DNA of 64,000 nt from Bacteroidota bacterium. GTDB lineage: Bacteria > Bacteroidota > Bacteroidia > Chitinophagales > Saprospiraceae. Positions within the stretch are counted from its first letter, which is position 1, and each line of letters opens with the position of its first letter. The stretch lies in contig JASBVF010000007.1 in assembly GCA_030147525.1 (NCBI GenBank), positions 124,001 through 188,000 of the forward strand. Reading direction: 5' to 3'. Of this stretch, positions 17,335 to 25,581 are shown piece by piece. The translations under genes were made by a program, and so were the position numbers. Under the pieces are notes generated by a model. It was given only the letters and a program-made list of their open reading frames with translations, searched no databases and was not told the origin of the DNA.

Positions 17335-18690
17335 TCACTGCCGCTCCGCCAGCCACTCGCGGAACACCGCCTCCACTTCCGGCCCTTTCCAGTTCTCTTC
17401 CAGATTGGGAATGGCCAGCATCCGGTCGAACAGGCGCTCGTGTTCGGCTACCTCGGCCAGCGCCTGGCTGTACGGCACGTGGCTGAAACTCACCATCGAA
17501 TACACCGACTGGAATTCTTTCGGGAAGCGCTCGTGCAGGTGTTTTTCTATTTTTTTCCAAAGTAAAAACCGGGGGTCGGCCACCTTGTCCCGCATTTCGA
17601 TGAAATTGGCAAGCGCCAGGTCGGCGATGGCGTTGGCATCCTCAATGCGGTTGGCGTTGAACTCCTCGATGATGGCAGGCCAGTCCTCATCGTACTTGTC
17701 CATCAGGCTGTCCAGGATGGTGCAATCTTCGAAGCCTGCGTTCATCCCCTGCCCGAAAAACGGCACGATGGCATGGCTGGCATCGCCGATGAGCAGGATT
17801 TTACTGCCGTAATTCCACGGACTGCAACGGATCGTGACGAGCGGCGGCGTCGGGTTTTCAAAAAAATCCTCCACCAATGTGGGCATCAGCGGAATCACGT
17901 CCGGGAAATATTTTTTGAAAAAAGCCATCACCTGCCGCTCGTTCGTCAGGTTTTCAAACGACTCCTCTCCCTCGAAAGGCAGGAACAGCGTGCAGGTGAA
18001 ACTCCCGTCCAGGTTCGGCAGGGCGATGAGCATGAACTGTCCCCGTGGCCAGATGTGCAGCGCATTCGTGTGCATGCGGTGCGTACCGTCCTCGTTGGCC
18101 GGAATGCTCAGTTCCTTGTATCCGTGCTCGATGTAGTGCTGCGAGTAGTTGAAACGGGGCAGCCGTTGCATGCTGCTGCGTATCGCCGAAAACGCCCCGT
18201 CCGTCCCAAAAATCAGGTCGCTCTCGATCGTGTACCTCGCCCCCGTCTGTGTGTCCTCGAAGCGGATGGCGCTGTTATCCAGATCCACGCCCTTACAGGC
18301 CTGGTTGAAATGAAAACGCACATTTTCAAACTCCTCGGCGATATTTACCAACTCCACGTTCAGGCCGCCCCTCGATACGGAGTAGATGGCCTGCCCCGCT
18401 TCGCCGTAAGGCTGGAACGTCAATTCGCCGTCCACGCCGTGCATCATCCGGCCGGGCATCGGGAGGGCGACTTTTTCGATTTTTTCACGGATACCGGCGA
18501 TTTCCACCGCCTTCCAGCCCCGTTCGCTCAGGGCCAGGTTGATGGAACGGCCGCCGATGTAGCCCGCCTGCCGGAAGTCGGGCCGGCGCTCGTAAACGTC
18601 CACTTCGTAACCCCGTTTGGCCAGCATGACCGACCACAATGCGCCGACCAATCCTGCGCCGGCGATGACTGCTTTTTTTCGTTGTGCCAT
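17335..18690 (-). CDS. kmo: Kynurenine 3-monooxygenase (FAD-dependent)
   Basis: KMO hydroxylates L-kynurenine to 3-hydroxykynurenine with NADPH and O2. The start is the ATG at 18690 (MAQRKKAVIAGAGLVG); the in-frame extension is hairpin repeat DNA and gives an artefactual Thr/Gln-rich peptide. The dinucleotide-binding GAGLVGALWSVMLAKRG is at the N-terminus. It is followed by the substrate-site arginine region (RRPDFRQAGYIGGRSINLALS), the GD motif LLIGDASHAIVPFFGQGMNAGFEDC near residue 300, and a hydrophobic C-terminal end. The length of 451 fits the family. The 3-hydroxyanthranilate dioxygenase gene is 7 kb away; kynureninase is not in the window. Confidence 0.92.
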   Translation of the reverse strand: MAQRKKAVIAGAGLVGALWSVMLAKRGYEVDVYERRPDFRQAGYIGGRSINLALSERGWKAVEIAGIREKIEKVALPMPGRMMHGVDGELTFQPYGEAGQAIYSVSRGGLNVELVNIAEEFENVRFHFNQACKGVDLDNSAIRFEDTQTGARYTIESDLIFGTDGAFSAIRSSMQRLPRFNYSQHYIEHGYKELSIPANEDGTHRMHTNALHIWPRGQFMLIALPNLDGSFTCTLFLPFEGEESFENLTNERQVMAFFKKYFPDVIPLMPTLVEDFFENPTPPLVTIRCSPWNYGSKILLIGDASHAIVPFFGQGMNAGFEDCTILDSLMDKYDEDWPAIIEEFNANRIEDANAIADLALANFIEMRDKVADPRFLLWKKIEKHLHERFPKEFQSVYSMVSFSHVPYSQALAEVAEHERLFDRMLAIPNLEENWKGPEVEAVFREWLAERQ

Positions 18691-18697
18691 AAAGTTG

Positions 18698-18798
18698 GTT
18701 TGATTTGTTTGAGGAGTTTGAATCGTTTGATTTGTTTGATGGGTTTGAGGTGAGCGGAACAACTCAAACCCATCAAACCCATCAATCACCTCAAACCC
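18698..18798 (+). repeat. 9-nt word hairpin GTTTGANNN between kmo and aroB
   Basis: Six left units in exact 9-nt register (GTTTGATTT, GTTTGAGGA, GTTTGAATC, GTTTGATTT, GTTTGATGG, GTTTGAGGT; 18698-18751) face four right units (CTCAAACCC, ATCAAACCC, ATCAATCAC, CTCAAACCC; 18763-18798). It occupies nearly the whole divergent spacer. Confidence 0.9.
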
Positions 18799-18834
18799 CT
18801 TATTGCTGTAAAACTATCTCATTTTTGATGAAAA

Positions 18835-19923
18835 ATGCCTCCCGAATGGCTAAACTTGCGCATGTTTTCACTGCAATTAAAAGAATACGACATCTTCGTC
18901 GGCGACCACCGGGAGCCGCTTTCCGCTTTTTTGAAAGCGGGAAATTACTCGAAAATCGTCGTTTTGGTGGATGCGAACACCAAACGCCATTGCCTGCCTT
19001 TGGTTTTGGAAGGGTTGGATTTTGAAGTTTTTACCATCGAAATACCGGCAGGCGAGCAGCACAAAACGCTCGAAACCTGCCAGCAGGTCTGGAGTGAAAT
19101 GTCGCAACTCAGCCTCGACCGCCACTCGCTGCTCATTTGTCTGGGCGGCGGCGTCACCGGCGATCTCGGCGGCTTCAGTGCGGCGGCCTTCCTGCGAGGG
19201 ATTGATTTTATTCAAATTCCCACCACGCTGCTCTCCATGGCCGACTCGTCCATCGGCGGCAAGGTGGGCGTGGATTTTAATTTTGTGAAAAACATCATCG
19301 GCTTTTTTCAAAATCCACGGGCCGTTTTCATCAATCCTGTTTTTTTAAAAACCCTCCCGGACAGTGAAATCCGCTCCGGCTTCGCCGAAATTTTCAAACA
19401 CGCCCTCATTGCCGACGCTGCGCTGTGGTCAGAACTTCAGTCCGTCCACGACCTCCGGCAGGTGGACTGGGAGCGCCTGCTGCCGCCTTCGCTCGCCGTC
19501 AAAAAACGCATCGTCGAGGAAGACCCCCATGAAAAGGGCATCCGCAAGGCCCTCAACTTCGGCCACACGGTAGGCCATGCTGTCGAGAGTTTTTCATTAA
19601 AAACCGGAAATCCGCTGCTGCACGGCGAGGCCGTCGCCCTCGGCATCGTCTGCGAAAGCTGGCTGTCGTGGAAACTGGCCGGCCTGCCGGAACTCGACCT
19701 GCACGAGATCACCGCTTTCGTGCGGCGATTTTACGAACCTTACCCGCTTCGAACGGATGATTTTTCTCAGCTTTTGGCTTTGATGAAAAAAGATAAGAAG
19801 AACGAGCAGGGCCGCATCAATTTCACCCTGCTGCCCGAAATCGGCGCTGCGAAAATCGACTGGTATGCGGATGAGAAGCTGATCGGGGAGAGTTTGGAGT
19901 ATTATATCCGTGAGTTTCAGTGA
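18835..19923 (+). CDS. aroB: 3-dehydroquinate synthase
   Basis: AroB converts DAHP to 3-dehydroquinate in the shikimate pathway. NAD-binding GGGVTGDLGGFSAAAFLRG, the IPTTLLSMADSSIGGKVGVD stretch and the zinc ligands (Glu in SGFAEIFKH, His in NFGHTVGHAVE, His in HGEAVALG) are all visible. The length of 362 is normal. The ATG at 18835 is used; a second Met 9 residues later is an alternative. It is divergent from kmo with the 9-nt word hairpin between them. Confidence 0.95.
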   Translation: MPPEWLNLRMFSLQLKEYDIFVGDHREPLSAFLKAGNYSKIVVLVDANTKRHCLPLVLEGLDFEVFTIEIPAGEQHKTLETCQQVWSEMSQLSLDRHSLLICLGGGVTGDLGGFSAAAFLRGIDFIQIPTTLLSMADSSIGGKVGVDFNFVKNIIGFFQNPRAVFINPVFLKTLPDSEIRSGFAEIFKHALIADAALWSELQSVHDLRQVDWERLLPPSLAVKKRIVEEDPHEKGIRKALNFGHTVGHAVESFSLKTGNPLLHGEAVALGIVCESWLSWKLAGLPELDLHEITAFVRRFYEPYPLRTDDFSQLLALMKKDKKNEQGRINFTLLPEIGAAKIDWYADEKLIGESLEYYIREFQ

Positions 19924-20090
19924 GTTAAAATTCCCTTCCTGCCGAACAATCTGTCCAAAGATTACATCTCCTTTTTTGGCCCACCATTGCCAAATTAAAT
20001 AACCCAGGCAAAAGCACCTGCCCTCAAATTTATCCAGTAAAGAAAGTTTCAAGCTGCTGAAAATCAACGAATTCCCAAAACTGCAAAGCT

Positions 20091-20528
20091 ATGGTCAATC
20101 ACTCCGTTTACACACCTTACACCAGGATCACGCACCTGGAAAAAGCCCGCATCGTCCGTTTCATCCGTGAAAATGCCGGGCACGACCGCTACACCGCCGA
20201 AGAAATCACCGAGGCCGTTGAGTGCGCCGTCAAGGAGCGCCCGTCGTTCGGCGGTTTCATCCTCACCGCCATCCGGGACGGCGAAATGCTCGGCGTGGTC
20301 GTCGTTTCACACACCGGCACGGAAAACGTGATGCCCCGCCACCGGCTCACACTGCTGGCCATCGACCAGCGTTACCGCCAAAACGGCGTCGCCCACGGCC
20401 TCATCGAAAAGGCCGTCGAACAGTCCGGCGGCGACCTCGCCCTGCAACTGCCCGCCGAAGACGAGCAGGCCGGTTTTTTTGAAAAAATGGGATTTCAGAA
20501 AAGATTTGTGGAGATGAGATTTAAATGA
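20091..20528 (+). CDS. GNAT family N-acetyltransferase
   Basis: The 145-residue protein has the GNAT core: a strand-rich middle (GGFILTAIRDGEMLGVVVV), then HRLTLLAIDQRYRQNGVAHGL, which carries the acetyl-CoA pyrophosphate loop (Q/RxxGxxxGL form, here RQNGVAHGL). It ends in the terminal GFFEKMGFQ motif. The acceptor substrate is unknown. Its stop codon lies 2 nt before a word hairpin shared with the convergent gene at 20594. Confidence 0.85.
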   Translation: MVNHSVYTPYTRITHLEKARIVRFIRENAGHDRYTAEEITEAVECAVKERPSFGGFILTAIRDGEMLGVVVVSHTGTENVMPRHRLTLLAIDQRYRQNGVAHGLIEKAVEQSGGDLALQLPAEDEQAGFFEKMGFQKRFVEMRFK

Positions 20529-20530
20529 AA

Positions 20531-20603
20531 TTTACGGTTTACGATTTTGGATTTACGATTGTGAGGCGCAACTCAATCGTAAATCCAAAATCGTCATTCG
20601 TAA
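20531..20603 (+). repeat. Word-built hairpin, about 31-bp arms (TTTACGATT type)
   Basis: The left arm (20531-20565) reads through TTTACGG, TTTACGATTTTGGA, TTTACGATTG, and the right arm (20571-20603) is its inverted copy with about two mismatches. The loop is about 6 nt. It lies between convergent genes and contains the stop codon of the minus-strand LamG gene (20594-20596). Confidence 0.88.
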
Positions 20604-21388
20604 ATCGCACAAAGCGATTCCACTTCCATGTCCTCCGGCACAAAACTCACGCAGTCGATCTCGGCCAGTTCCACCGGGTAGCGGGCGTAGAGTTGCCCGA
20701 TTTCCACCTCCGTCAGTGCCCGGTCGTACACCCGCAGTTCGTCGAGGGCGCCCTTGAAACGCACCGTCCGCCCGTTGCTCAGGCATGGGCTGTTGCTGAA
20801 CGACAGCACGGCGTCGTTGCTCAGGTCCACGCCGCTGCACCGCACGGCCTGCCGGTGCAGTACGCCGTTGACGTAAGTGCGGGCGTAGCGGCCTTCCCGC
20901 ACGAGGGCGAAGTGCAGCCAGTCGGTTTCTTCCGTTCCCGGTGAAATATCCCGGTAAAAAATCTCCGGCGATTCATGGACGGCGGTGTTCACCTCCTTGC
21001 GGGTCACGTCGAGCAGGAAGTCGAACATGTTGTACTCGTCACAATTCATCCGTTTGGAAAGCATGCTTTGGCGAAAAACGCTGTATTTGGAGGGTTTGAA
21101 ATAAAAACTGATGGTGAAATCCGAAGTGGTGAAGTAGCGGTTCACCCTGCCATGAAATTCGATGAAATCGTCCATGCCATCCAGCCAAAGTGCATCGTCG
21201 TCCACGCCGCACACGCAGCCCGGCTCGCCGAACAGCATGCCATCGGAGCCGCCGTCGGAGTCGTCCCTGGCGTCGCATTCGTTGAAGGAGTAGTAGGCGA
21301 TGAGGCCGTCGTCCAATGCTGGAAATTGGGTGGGGAGCAGAAAGGCGCAAACGAGCCAGACAGGGGCGAAGAAGGCGAGTATTTTCAT
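20594..21388 (-). CDS. Secreted LamG-like (concanavalin A-like jelly-roll) protein
   Basis: A signal peptide of about 20 residues is followed by one jelly-roll domain: LIAYYSFNECDARDDS start, a DDALWLDGMDDFIEF strand, FTISFYFKP, and GALDELRVYDRALTEVEI near the end. This fold is used for carbohydrate or protein binding outside the cell. LamG proteins of this phylum are often larger and end in a type IX sorting domain. Here the frame ends soon after the domain, and the last residues (CAIYE) are encoded by hairpin DNA, so the 3' end may have been altered by the repeat. Confidence 0.8.
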   Translation of the reverse strand: MKILAFFAPVWLVCAFLLPTQFPALDDGLIAYYSFNECDARDDSDGGSDGMLFGEPGCVCGVDDDALWLDGMDDFIEFHGRVNRYFTTSDFTISFYFKPSKYSVFRQSMLSKRMNCDEYNMFDFLLDVTRKEVNTAVHESPEIFYRDISPGTEETDWLHFALVREGRYARTYVNGVLHRQAVRCSGVDLSNDAVLSFSNSPCLSNGRTVRFKGALDELRVYDRALTEVEIGQLYARYPVELAEIDCVSFVPEDMEVESLCAIYE

Positions 21389-21454
21389 GGCAGCTTGTTT
21401 TTTGATGAAAAATCAAGGTACGTTTTTCACCGAAAAGAAGCAATGTGGTGCGCT

Positions 21455-21471
21455 GTTAGCCAAAAGCTAAC
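21455..21471 (+). repeat. Small hairpin from the GTTAGC word
   Basis: GTTAGC, loop CAAAA, GCTAAC, followed by GGCCAAC. The same words make up 27157-27192, where they encode part of a signal peptide. It lies between the LamG gene start and the end of the DinB-cupin gene. Confidence 0.45.
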
Positions 21472-21482
21472 GGCCAACAACA

Positions 21483-22259
21483 TCAAAAAAATATCACCCA
21501 GGTTTTGAAGTCTTCGGTGAAGTTTTCGAAGCGATGCTCAATACCGGCGGGCACAAAAATGAGGTCGCCGGGGTGGAAGGGGCGGCGCTCGCCAGCGTTG
21601 AAAAACGTACCGCTGCCGCTGATGACGACGTAGATTTCGTCCTGGTCGTGCGGGGTTTGCAGGTCCATTTTTTGGGGTTGGTAAATTTCAACGTACATCC
21701 TGCCCCGCTCCAGCAGCGTGACGAACGGCTTGCCTTCCGGGTGCTTCGCAAGGACCTCCATTGCCGTGTCCACGCTGATCTGCCAGCGCTCCGGCAGAAT
21801 GGGGGCGGGAATTTTTTCGGTAAAAATCTGCCGCAGGTGATGCTCCAAATGCTCGAGGTAATCTTCGATCAAAAACTGCAAAGTGGCGGGCGACCCGTCC
21901 GGCAGCACGATGGGGAGCAACAGTTTTTCCTTCGGTAAATTTTTTAAAACGGCCACAATCTGCGTGTTCAAGCTGGCCCAAAGCGACGTGATCTGCCCTG
22001 TGGGCAAATGCTGGTAGCCGTTCAGCCGCACGAGGTCGTCCTGATGGTAGGGGATGATTGTCAGCGGTCCGGTCAGGCGCTGGGCGGCGGTGAATCGCTG
22101 CCAGTTGTGTAGCGCCGAGTCGCAGAGGTGGCCGAGGATTTCCCGTTTCGACCACTTGCCCGGGGCGGGCCGTTGGGTCACTTCCTCCGGAGAAAATTGG
22201 TTGAGCAGCGGCGGTACTTCTGCCACGAGCTGTTGCAGGCGGGTGATGATGTTTTGCAT
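21483..22259 (-). CDS. DinB-like domain fused to a cupin domain
   Basis: Residues 1-150 form a DinB/YfiT-type four-helix metal-binding domain (RPAPGKWSKREILGHLCDSA with its His; HLEHHLRQIF with two further His). Residues about 160-258 form a cupin (DQDEIYVVISGSGTFFNAG, then FHPGDLIFVPAGIEHRFENF with cupin metal ligands). Both halves could bind a metal. DinB-like proteins include thiol-dependent transferases, and cupins of this type are often sugar- or small-molecule-binding. The fused arrangement is unusual to me. The next gene on the same strand is another DinB-like protein. Confidence 0.8.
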   Translation of the reverse strand: MQNIITRLQQLVAEVPPLLNQFSPEEVTQRPAPGKWSKREILGHLCDSALHNWQRFTAAQRLTGPLTIIPYHQDDLVRLNGYQHLPTGQITSLWASLNTQIVAVLKNLPKEKLLLPIVLPDGSPATLQFLIEDYLEHLEHHLRQIFTEKIPAPILPERWQISVDTAMEVLAKHPEGKPFVTLLERGRMYVEIYQPQKMDLQTPHDQDEIYVVISGSGTFFNAGERRPFHPGDLIFVPAGIEHRFENFTEDFKTWVIFF

Positions 22260-22294
22260 TTTTTTTAAAATTTATTTTCCAGGGCCAAAATTCT

Positions 22295-22326
22295 CTCATT
22301 CCCTCATTCACTCATTCCCTCATTCA
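22295..22326 (+). repeat. Four 8-nt words CTCATTCC/CTCATTCA, one-armed
   Basis: CTCATTCC, CTCATTCA, CTCATTCC, CTCATTCA in perfect register, with a degenerate fifth unit CTCAGATA continuing into the coding region. The DinB stop codon (22320-22322) is inside the array. Confidence 0.8.
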
Positions 22327-22850
22327 CTCAGATACCGCTCTTTGATCACACCCATGTGGTGCAATTCGTGCCCGGCGATGATGAACGCAATGGCCAGTGG
22401 CGAAGCGGGATTGTTGCTCGCCGTACCGATGCGGCCCAGGTCTTCCTCGTGCAAACTGTTAAACAAGTGCACCGTTGCTTCCCGCACGGCCTGGTACTCG
22501 GCGATCAGCGAGGCCGGGGTGCGCTGGCTGGCATGGCAGTTTTCAGCAAAAAGATTTTCATCGAATCCCGGCAGCGGCGTCAGGTCGTTGCGGGCGATGC
22601 GCAGGGCACGGTAAGCGAAGACCCGCTCGCCATCGATGAGGTGTTGCAGTACTTCCTTGATGCTCCACTTGCCGGGGGCGTAGCGGTAGTCCCATTTTTC
22701 GGTGGGCAGGTTTTCAAAAAAAGCGGCCACGGAAGTTTTGGCATCCGCTAAAGTTTGAAAAATGTCGTTCGTTTCGACCTTGCTGATGTAGGTTTGGTAG
22801 AAGGCGCCGTATTCGTGTGGCGCCGGGCGCCGGGTGGTGGTTGTTTTCAT
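22320..22850 (-). CDS. DinB family protein
   Basis: This 176-residue protein has a four-helix DinB fold. Metal-binding His residues are in WSIKEVLQHLIDGERVF and in the C-terminal AGHELHHMGVIKERYL. The APGKWS motif is typical of Bacteroidota members. Probable role is a thiol- or metal-dependent transferase, with an unknown substrate. Its C-terminus (ERYLSE) and stop codon are encoded at the edge of the 8-nt word array. Confidence 0.85.
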   Translation of the reverse strand: MKTTTTRRPAPHEYGAFYQTYISKVETNDIFQTLADAKTSVAAFFENLPTEKWDYRYAPGKWSIKEVLQHLIDGERVFAYRALRIARNDLTPLPGFDENLFAENCHASQRTPASLIAEYQAVREATVHLFNSLHEEDLGRIGTASNNPASPLAIAFIIAGHELHHMGVIKERYLSE

Positions 22851-22893
22851 AAAAGTTTGATATTAATGATTTGTTTAAAACAGCAAATATGGC

Positions 22894-23010
22894 AGGATTG
22901 GATCATGGATGAGACGGGTTGGGCGGATTCGCACGGATTTTAGTACACAAAACGATCAAAGTAAAATCCGTATAAATCCGCCCAATCCGTCTCATCCGTG
23001 TTTCAATCCT
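22894..23010 (+). repeat. Long hairpin of about 10-nt words (CGGATT family)
   Basis: The left arm (22894-22944) begins AGGATTGGATCATGGATGAG and the right arm (about 22972-23010) ends CATCCGTGTTTCAATCCT; they pair over about 49 positions with few mismatches. The same element occurs at 58632-58733 and 60721-60836. The stop codon of the minus-strand gene at 23003 is inside the right arm. Confidence 0.88.
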
Positions 23011-23659
23011 CTTGGCCGGTCAGTTTTTTGACACTCCCGGCCACCGGAATCCCCTCCCTCAGCAACGGATCGGCCACCGGCGCTCCTGCCACCTGGCTGA
23101 GCGGTACCACTCCCGCCCAGATGGGCAGTGCGTAATCCTCCTCGTCGTCGCCTGGCGGGCCGGTGCGGACTTTGGCGGAAGCCGATTCGATGTCAAGTCT
23201 CAACACGGAAGTGGCTTTCATTTCCTTTTCATTCGGCCCCCGCACCTCGTCCCAGCGGCCTTTGAGGATATTTTCGGAAATGAGGAACAGTGCCCGCTCT
23301 TTTTCTTCGCCCTTCACCTCGTGCGCCGTACCGAAAATGACGGCCGAGCGGTAGTTGATCGAATGGTGAAAAGCCGAGCGTGCCAGTACCAGCCCGTCCA
23401 CGTGCGTCACCGTCAGGCAGACGGGAATGCCCTGGTCGAGGCTGTTGAGCATCCGGCTTTTGGAGGAGCCGTGCAGGTAAATCGCATCGCCGTCACGGCC
23501 GTAGGCAGTGGGAATAACGAACGGCTGCCCGTCCACCACGAAGCCCACGTGGCAGAGAAACCCGGCGTCGAGGATGCTGAAGATCGTCTCCCGGTCGTAG
23601 TGTCCCCGCTTGGGCAGGCGTTTCACTTTGTTGCGGTCTGTTTTCGGAAAATTTTCCAT
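23003..23659 (-). CDS. Pyridoxamine 5'-phosphate oxidase-like flavin-binding protein
   Basis: It has 218 residues from the ATG at 23659 (MENFPKTDRNKVKRLPKRG); an ATG nine codons upstream is possible. The core (FLCHVGFVVDGQPFVIPTAYGRDGDAIYLHGSSKSRML) is the split-barrel FMN-binding signature of the nitroimidazole-resistance/PPOX-like group, followed by a conserved ARSAFHHSINYRSAVIFG stretch. Such proteins often reduce or sequester flavins, F420-like cofactors or nitro compounds. The exact substrate is unknown. Confidence 0.82.
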   Translation of the reverse strand: MENFPKTDRNKVKRLPKRGHYDRETIFSILDAGFLCHVGFVVDGQPFVIPTAYGRDGDAIYLHGSSKSRMLNSLDQGIPVCLTVTHVDGLVLARSAFHHSINYRSAVIFGTAHEVKGEEKERALFLISENILKGRWDEVRGPNEKEMKATSVLRLDIESASAKVRTGPPGDDEEDYALPIWAGVVPLSQVAGAPVADPLLREGIPVAGSVKKLTGQED

Positions 23660-23689
23660 GTTGAAATTGGTATTGATTGTTTTCAAAAC

Positions 23690-23752
23690 TACTTGCCTAT
23701 TTGCCTGCCGGCCTACTCGCCTACTGCCTACTCGCTTACCGGCCTACTCATT
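23690..23752 (+). repeat. Eight 8-nt words TACTCGCC type, one-armed
   Basis: TACTTGCC, TATTTGCC, TGCCGGCC, TACTCGCC, TACTGCC, TACTCGCT, TACCGGCC, TACTCATT run in register and end at the stop codon of the DUF3137 gene (23752-23754). Confidence 0.85.
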
Positions 23753-24675
23753 CAATGGCTCCTATCGATTGCAGTCACCACGAACAGCGCCAGGTTGATG
23801 TCTTCGTAAAATTCTTTCACCAAATCAAAGCTGACATTGGAAGAAAATAACTTAGGCTCCAGAATATCCTTGTCATTGGCGATTGCGGCGTAAATATTTT
23901 TTTCAGATAAAGACAGGTAAATCAGGCCCCGGCGTTGCAGGTGATCCAGCATAAAATCCATTAATTCTACCGGCAGCACTTCGGTTATTTTGGCATTGAT
24001 GGAGCCGTAGACAGTAAAGGTGTCTCGAAATTCTTCATTGCGGATGAAGCCGTCCAGGTTTTTGCCGCCGTTTCGAATGAAGGCTTTTACGGTTTCGGAA
24101 AGGTCAGGCAATGTGCTTCTTGGTACGACGAGTATGGTGCCTTTCAGCGGGTGAAATAATTTCGCCCGGATGAAAATTCCACGGAAAACGGAGTCGAGCC
24201 GTTCCCTGATTTTAGAAAATTCTTTGACGTTCAGTTCACACATTTCAAACTCGATGTCGCCGATGCGCCCTTCGATAAAATCTTCGCCATTGTACACAGC
24301 CGGACGTGTAACGAAAATGCCGCTCCGGATAAATTTATCGAAAGGAATCTTGCGCTTTGCATCGTAATGCAAGTCGCCGAACAGCAGTCCGTCGTCAATG
24401 AAATCAAGGATAAGTTTTACGACTTTGGGCTTGAATTCCTGCACGAATTTTTGCACCCGTCGCACCAGGTAGCTGATGTAAATTCCGAAAGGAATCATGG
24501 CGAGCATCCCAATCACCAGTACGTCGAGGTACATCAGGAATGCGCCCAGCCCAACCATGATCACGGCCGAAAAAAGCATCAGCCGGAGCAGGCGCAGGCG
24601 GTATTTATCCAGTCGCCGCAGTTCCGGCTGGATCGTTTGATTGTAAAAAAGGCGGAATTTATCCGGGTTATGCAT
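23752..24675 (-). CDS. DUF3137 domain membrane protein
   Basis: Two hydrophobic helices (about residues 30-70) separate a short charged N-terminus from a 230-residue soluble domain. The order of elements (IEFEMCELNVKE, then VFRGIFIRAKL, then DFMLDHLQRRGLIYLSLSEKNIYAAI) is that of DUF3137 proteins, which are widespread in Bacteroidota and Proteobacteria but have no assigned role. Word-repeat elements lie on both sides of the gene. Confidence 0.82.
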   Translation of the reverse strand: MHNPDKFRLFYNQTIQPELRRLDKYRLRLLRLMLFSAVIMVGLGAFLMYLDVLVIGMLAMIPFGIYISYLVRRVQKFVQEFKPKVVKLILDFIDDGLLFGDLHYDAKRKIPFDKFIRSGIFVTRPAVYNGEDFIEGRIGDIEFEMCELNVKEFSKIRERLDSVFRGIFIRAKLFHPLKGTILVVPRSTLPDLSETVKAFIRNGGKNLDGFIRNEEFRDTFTVYGSINAKITEVLPVELMDFMLDHLQRRGLIYLSLSEKNIYAAIANDKDILEPKLFSSNVSFDLVKEFYEDINLALFVVTAIDRSH

Positions 24676-24684
24676 TTTTTAGGA

Positions 24685-24795
24685 GTAGGCAAGTAGGCGA
24701 GTAGGCCGGCAGGCGAGTAGGCCGGTAGGTAAGTAGAGCCATTTTCGTACTCGTCTACTTGCCTGCCGGCCTACTTGCCTACCGGCCTACTCATT
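24685..24795 (+). repeat. Hairpin of 8-nt words (GTAGGCNN / TACTTGCC), about 50-nt arms
   Basis: Left units are GTAGGCAA, GTAGGCGA, GTAGGCCG, GCAGGCGA, GTAGGCCG, GTAGGTAA, GTAGAGCC (24685-24740). The loop is ATTTTCG. Right units are TACTCGTC, TACTTGCC, TGCCGGCC, TACTTGCC, TACCGGCC, TACTCATT (24748-24795). The right arm ends at the base before the SDR stop codon. Confidence 0.92.
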
Positions 24796-25581
24796 TCAAA
24801 GGCTCTTCGTCCGTCCCCCGTCCACCGGCAGATTGATGCCGGAAATGTAGGCGGCGGCCGGAGAGGCGAGGAAAGCGACAGCTGCTGCCACCTCATTTGG
24901 CTGGCCAATGCGGCCGAGCGGTATTTCCTCGATCCAGTTTTTGTAAACTTCTGTTTTTGTTCCCTGCCCTTTGGCGGCACGTGCTTCGGCGATTTCGTCG
25001 AGGCGGCCGGTCATGGTGGCGCCGGGCAGCACGTTGTTCACCGTAATGCCGTATTTGCCCAGTTCGTTGGCCATGGTTTTTGCCCAGTTGGCTACTGCTC
25101 CACGGGTTGTGTTGGAGACGCCGAGCCCTCCGATTGGTTGTTTCACCGAAGTGGAAATAATGTTGATGATACGGCCGTATTCCGCTTGTTTCATCCCCGG
25201 CAGAACAGCCTGCGTCAGGATGTGATTACAAACGAGGTGGTTGTTGTAAGCTTGCAGAAAATCACTGATGTTCGCTTCTTCGATCGGGCCGCCGGGAGGG
25301 CCGCCGGTGTTGTTGATCAGAATGTGAATGGGCTTGCCTGCGACCAGCCCCAATACTTTTTTGTGAACATCTTCGCTGTCGGTGAAATCAGCGACCAGGA
25401 AATCATGCGACTGCCCCTGGGAAATATCCAGTTCGGCCAGCGCTTCATGCAGCCGCTCCGGGCTGCGGGAAACGAGCGTAATATTTGCGCCAAGCAATGC
25501 CAGTTCGACGGCAACTGCCCGCCCGATACCTTTGCTGCTGCCCCCCACGAGGGCGTTTTTTCCTTTTAAATCTAAATTCAT
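24796..25581 (-). CDS. SDR family oxidoreductase-like protein with altered catalytic site
   Basis: The Rossmann fold is intact: GGSSKGIGRAVAVELALLG cofactor loop, VADF, INNTGGPPGG, and C-terminal VNNVLPGATMT with ISGINLPVDGG. The catalytic tetrad is not: where SDR enzymes have YxxxK, this protein has SNTTR (Tyr to Ser, Lys to Arg), although a Ser in IISTSVK is kept. A known SDR subgroup has such changes, so it may be a divergent enzyme or a binding protein. It is divergently placed next to 3-hydroxyanthranilate dioxygenase, and I recall SDR genes accompanying kynurenine-pathway clusters in Bacteroidota, so a role there is plausible but inferred. Confidence 0.85.
   Translation of the reverse strand: MNLDLKGKNALVGGSSKGIGRAVAVELALLGANITLVSRSPERLHEALAELDISQGQSHDFLVADFTDSEDVHKKVLGLVAGKPIHILINNTGGPPGGPIEEANISDFLQAYNNHLVCNHILTQAVLPGMKQAEYGRIINIISTSVKQPIGGLGVSNTTRGAVANWAKTMANELGKYGITVNNVLPGATMTGRLDEIAEARAAKGQGTKTEVYKNWIEEIPLGRIGQPNEVAAAVAFLASPAAAYISGINLPVDGGRTKSL

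Noticed and set aside
17773-18753. 326-codon plus-strand ORF opposite kmo
   Set aside because: Antisense shadow; kmo on the other strand has all family motifs.
18691-18789. N-terminal extension of kmo rich in Thr and Gln
   Set aside because: The extra 33 residues are the in-frame reading of the 9-nt word hairpin and are not conserved protein; the ATG at 18690 begins the FAD fold.
23690-24795. Tandem 8-nt arrays as a CRISPR array
   Set aside because: Units are contiguous without spacers and far too short; no cas genes are present.
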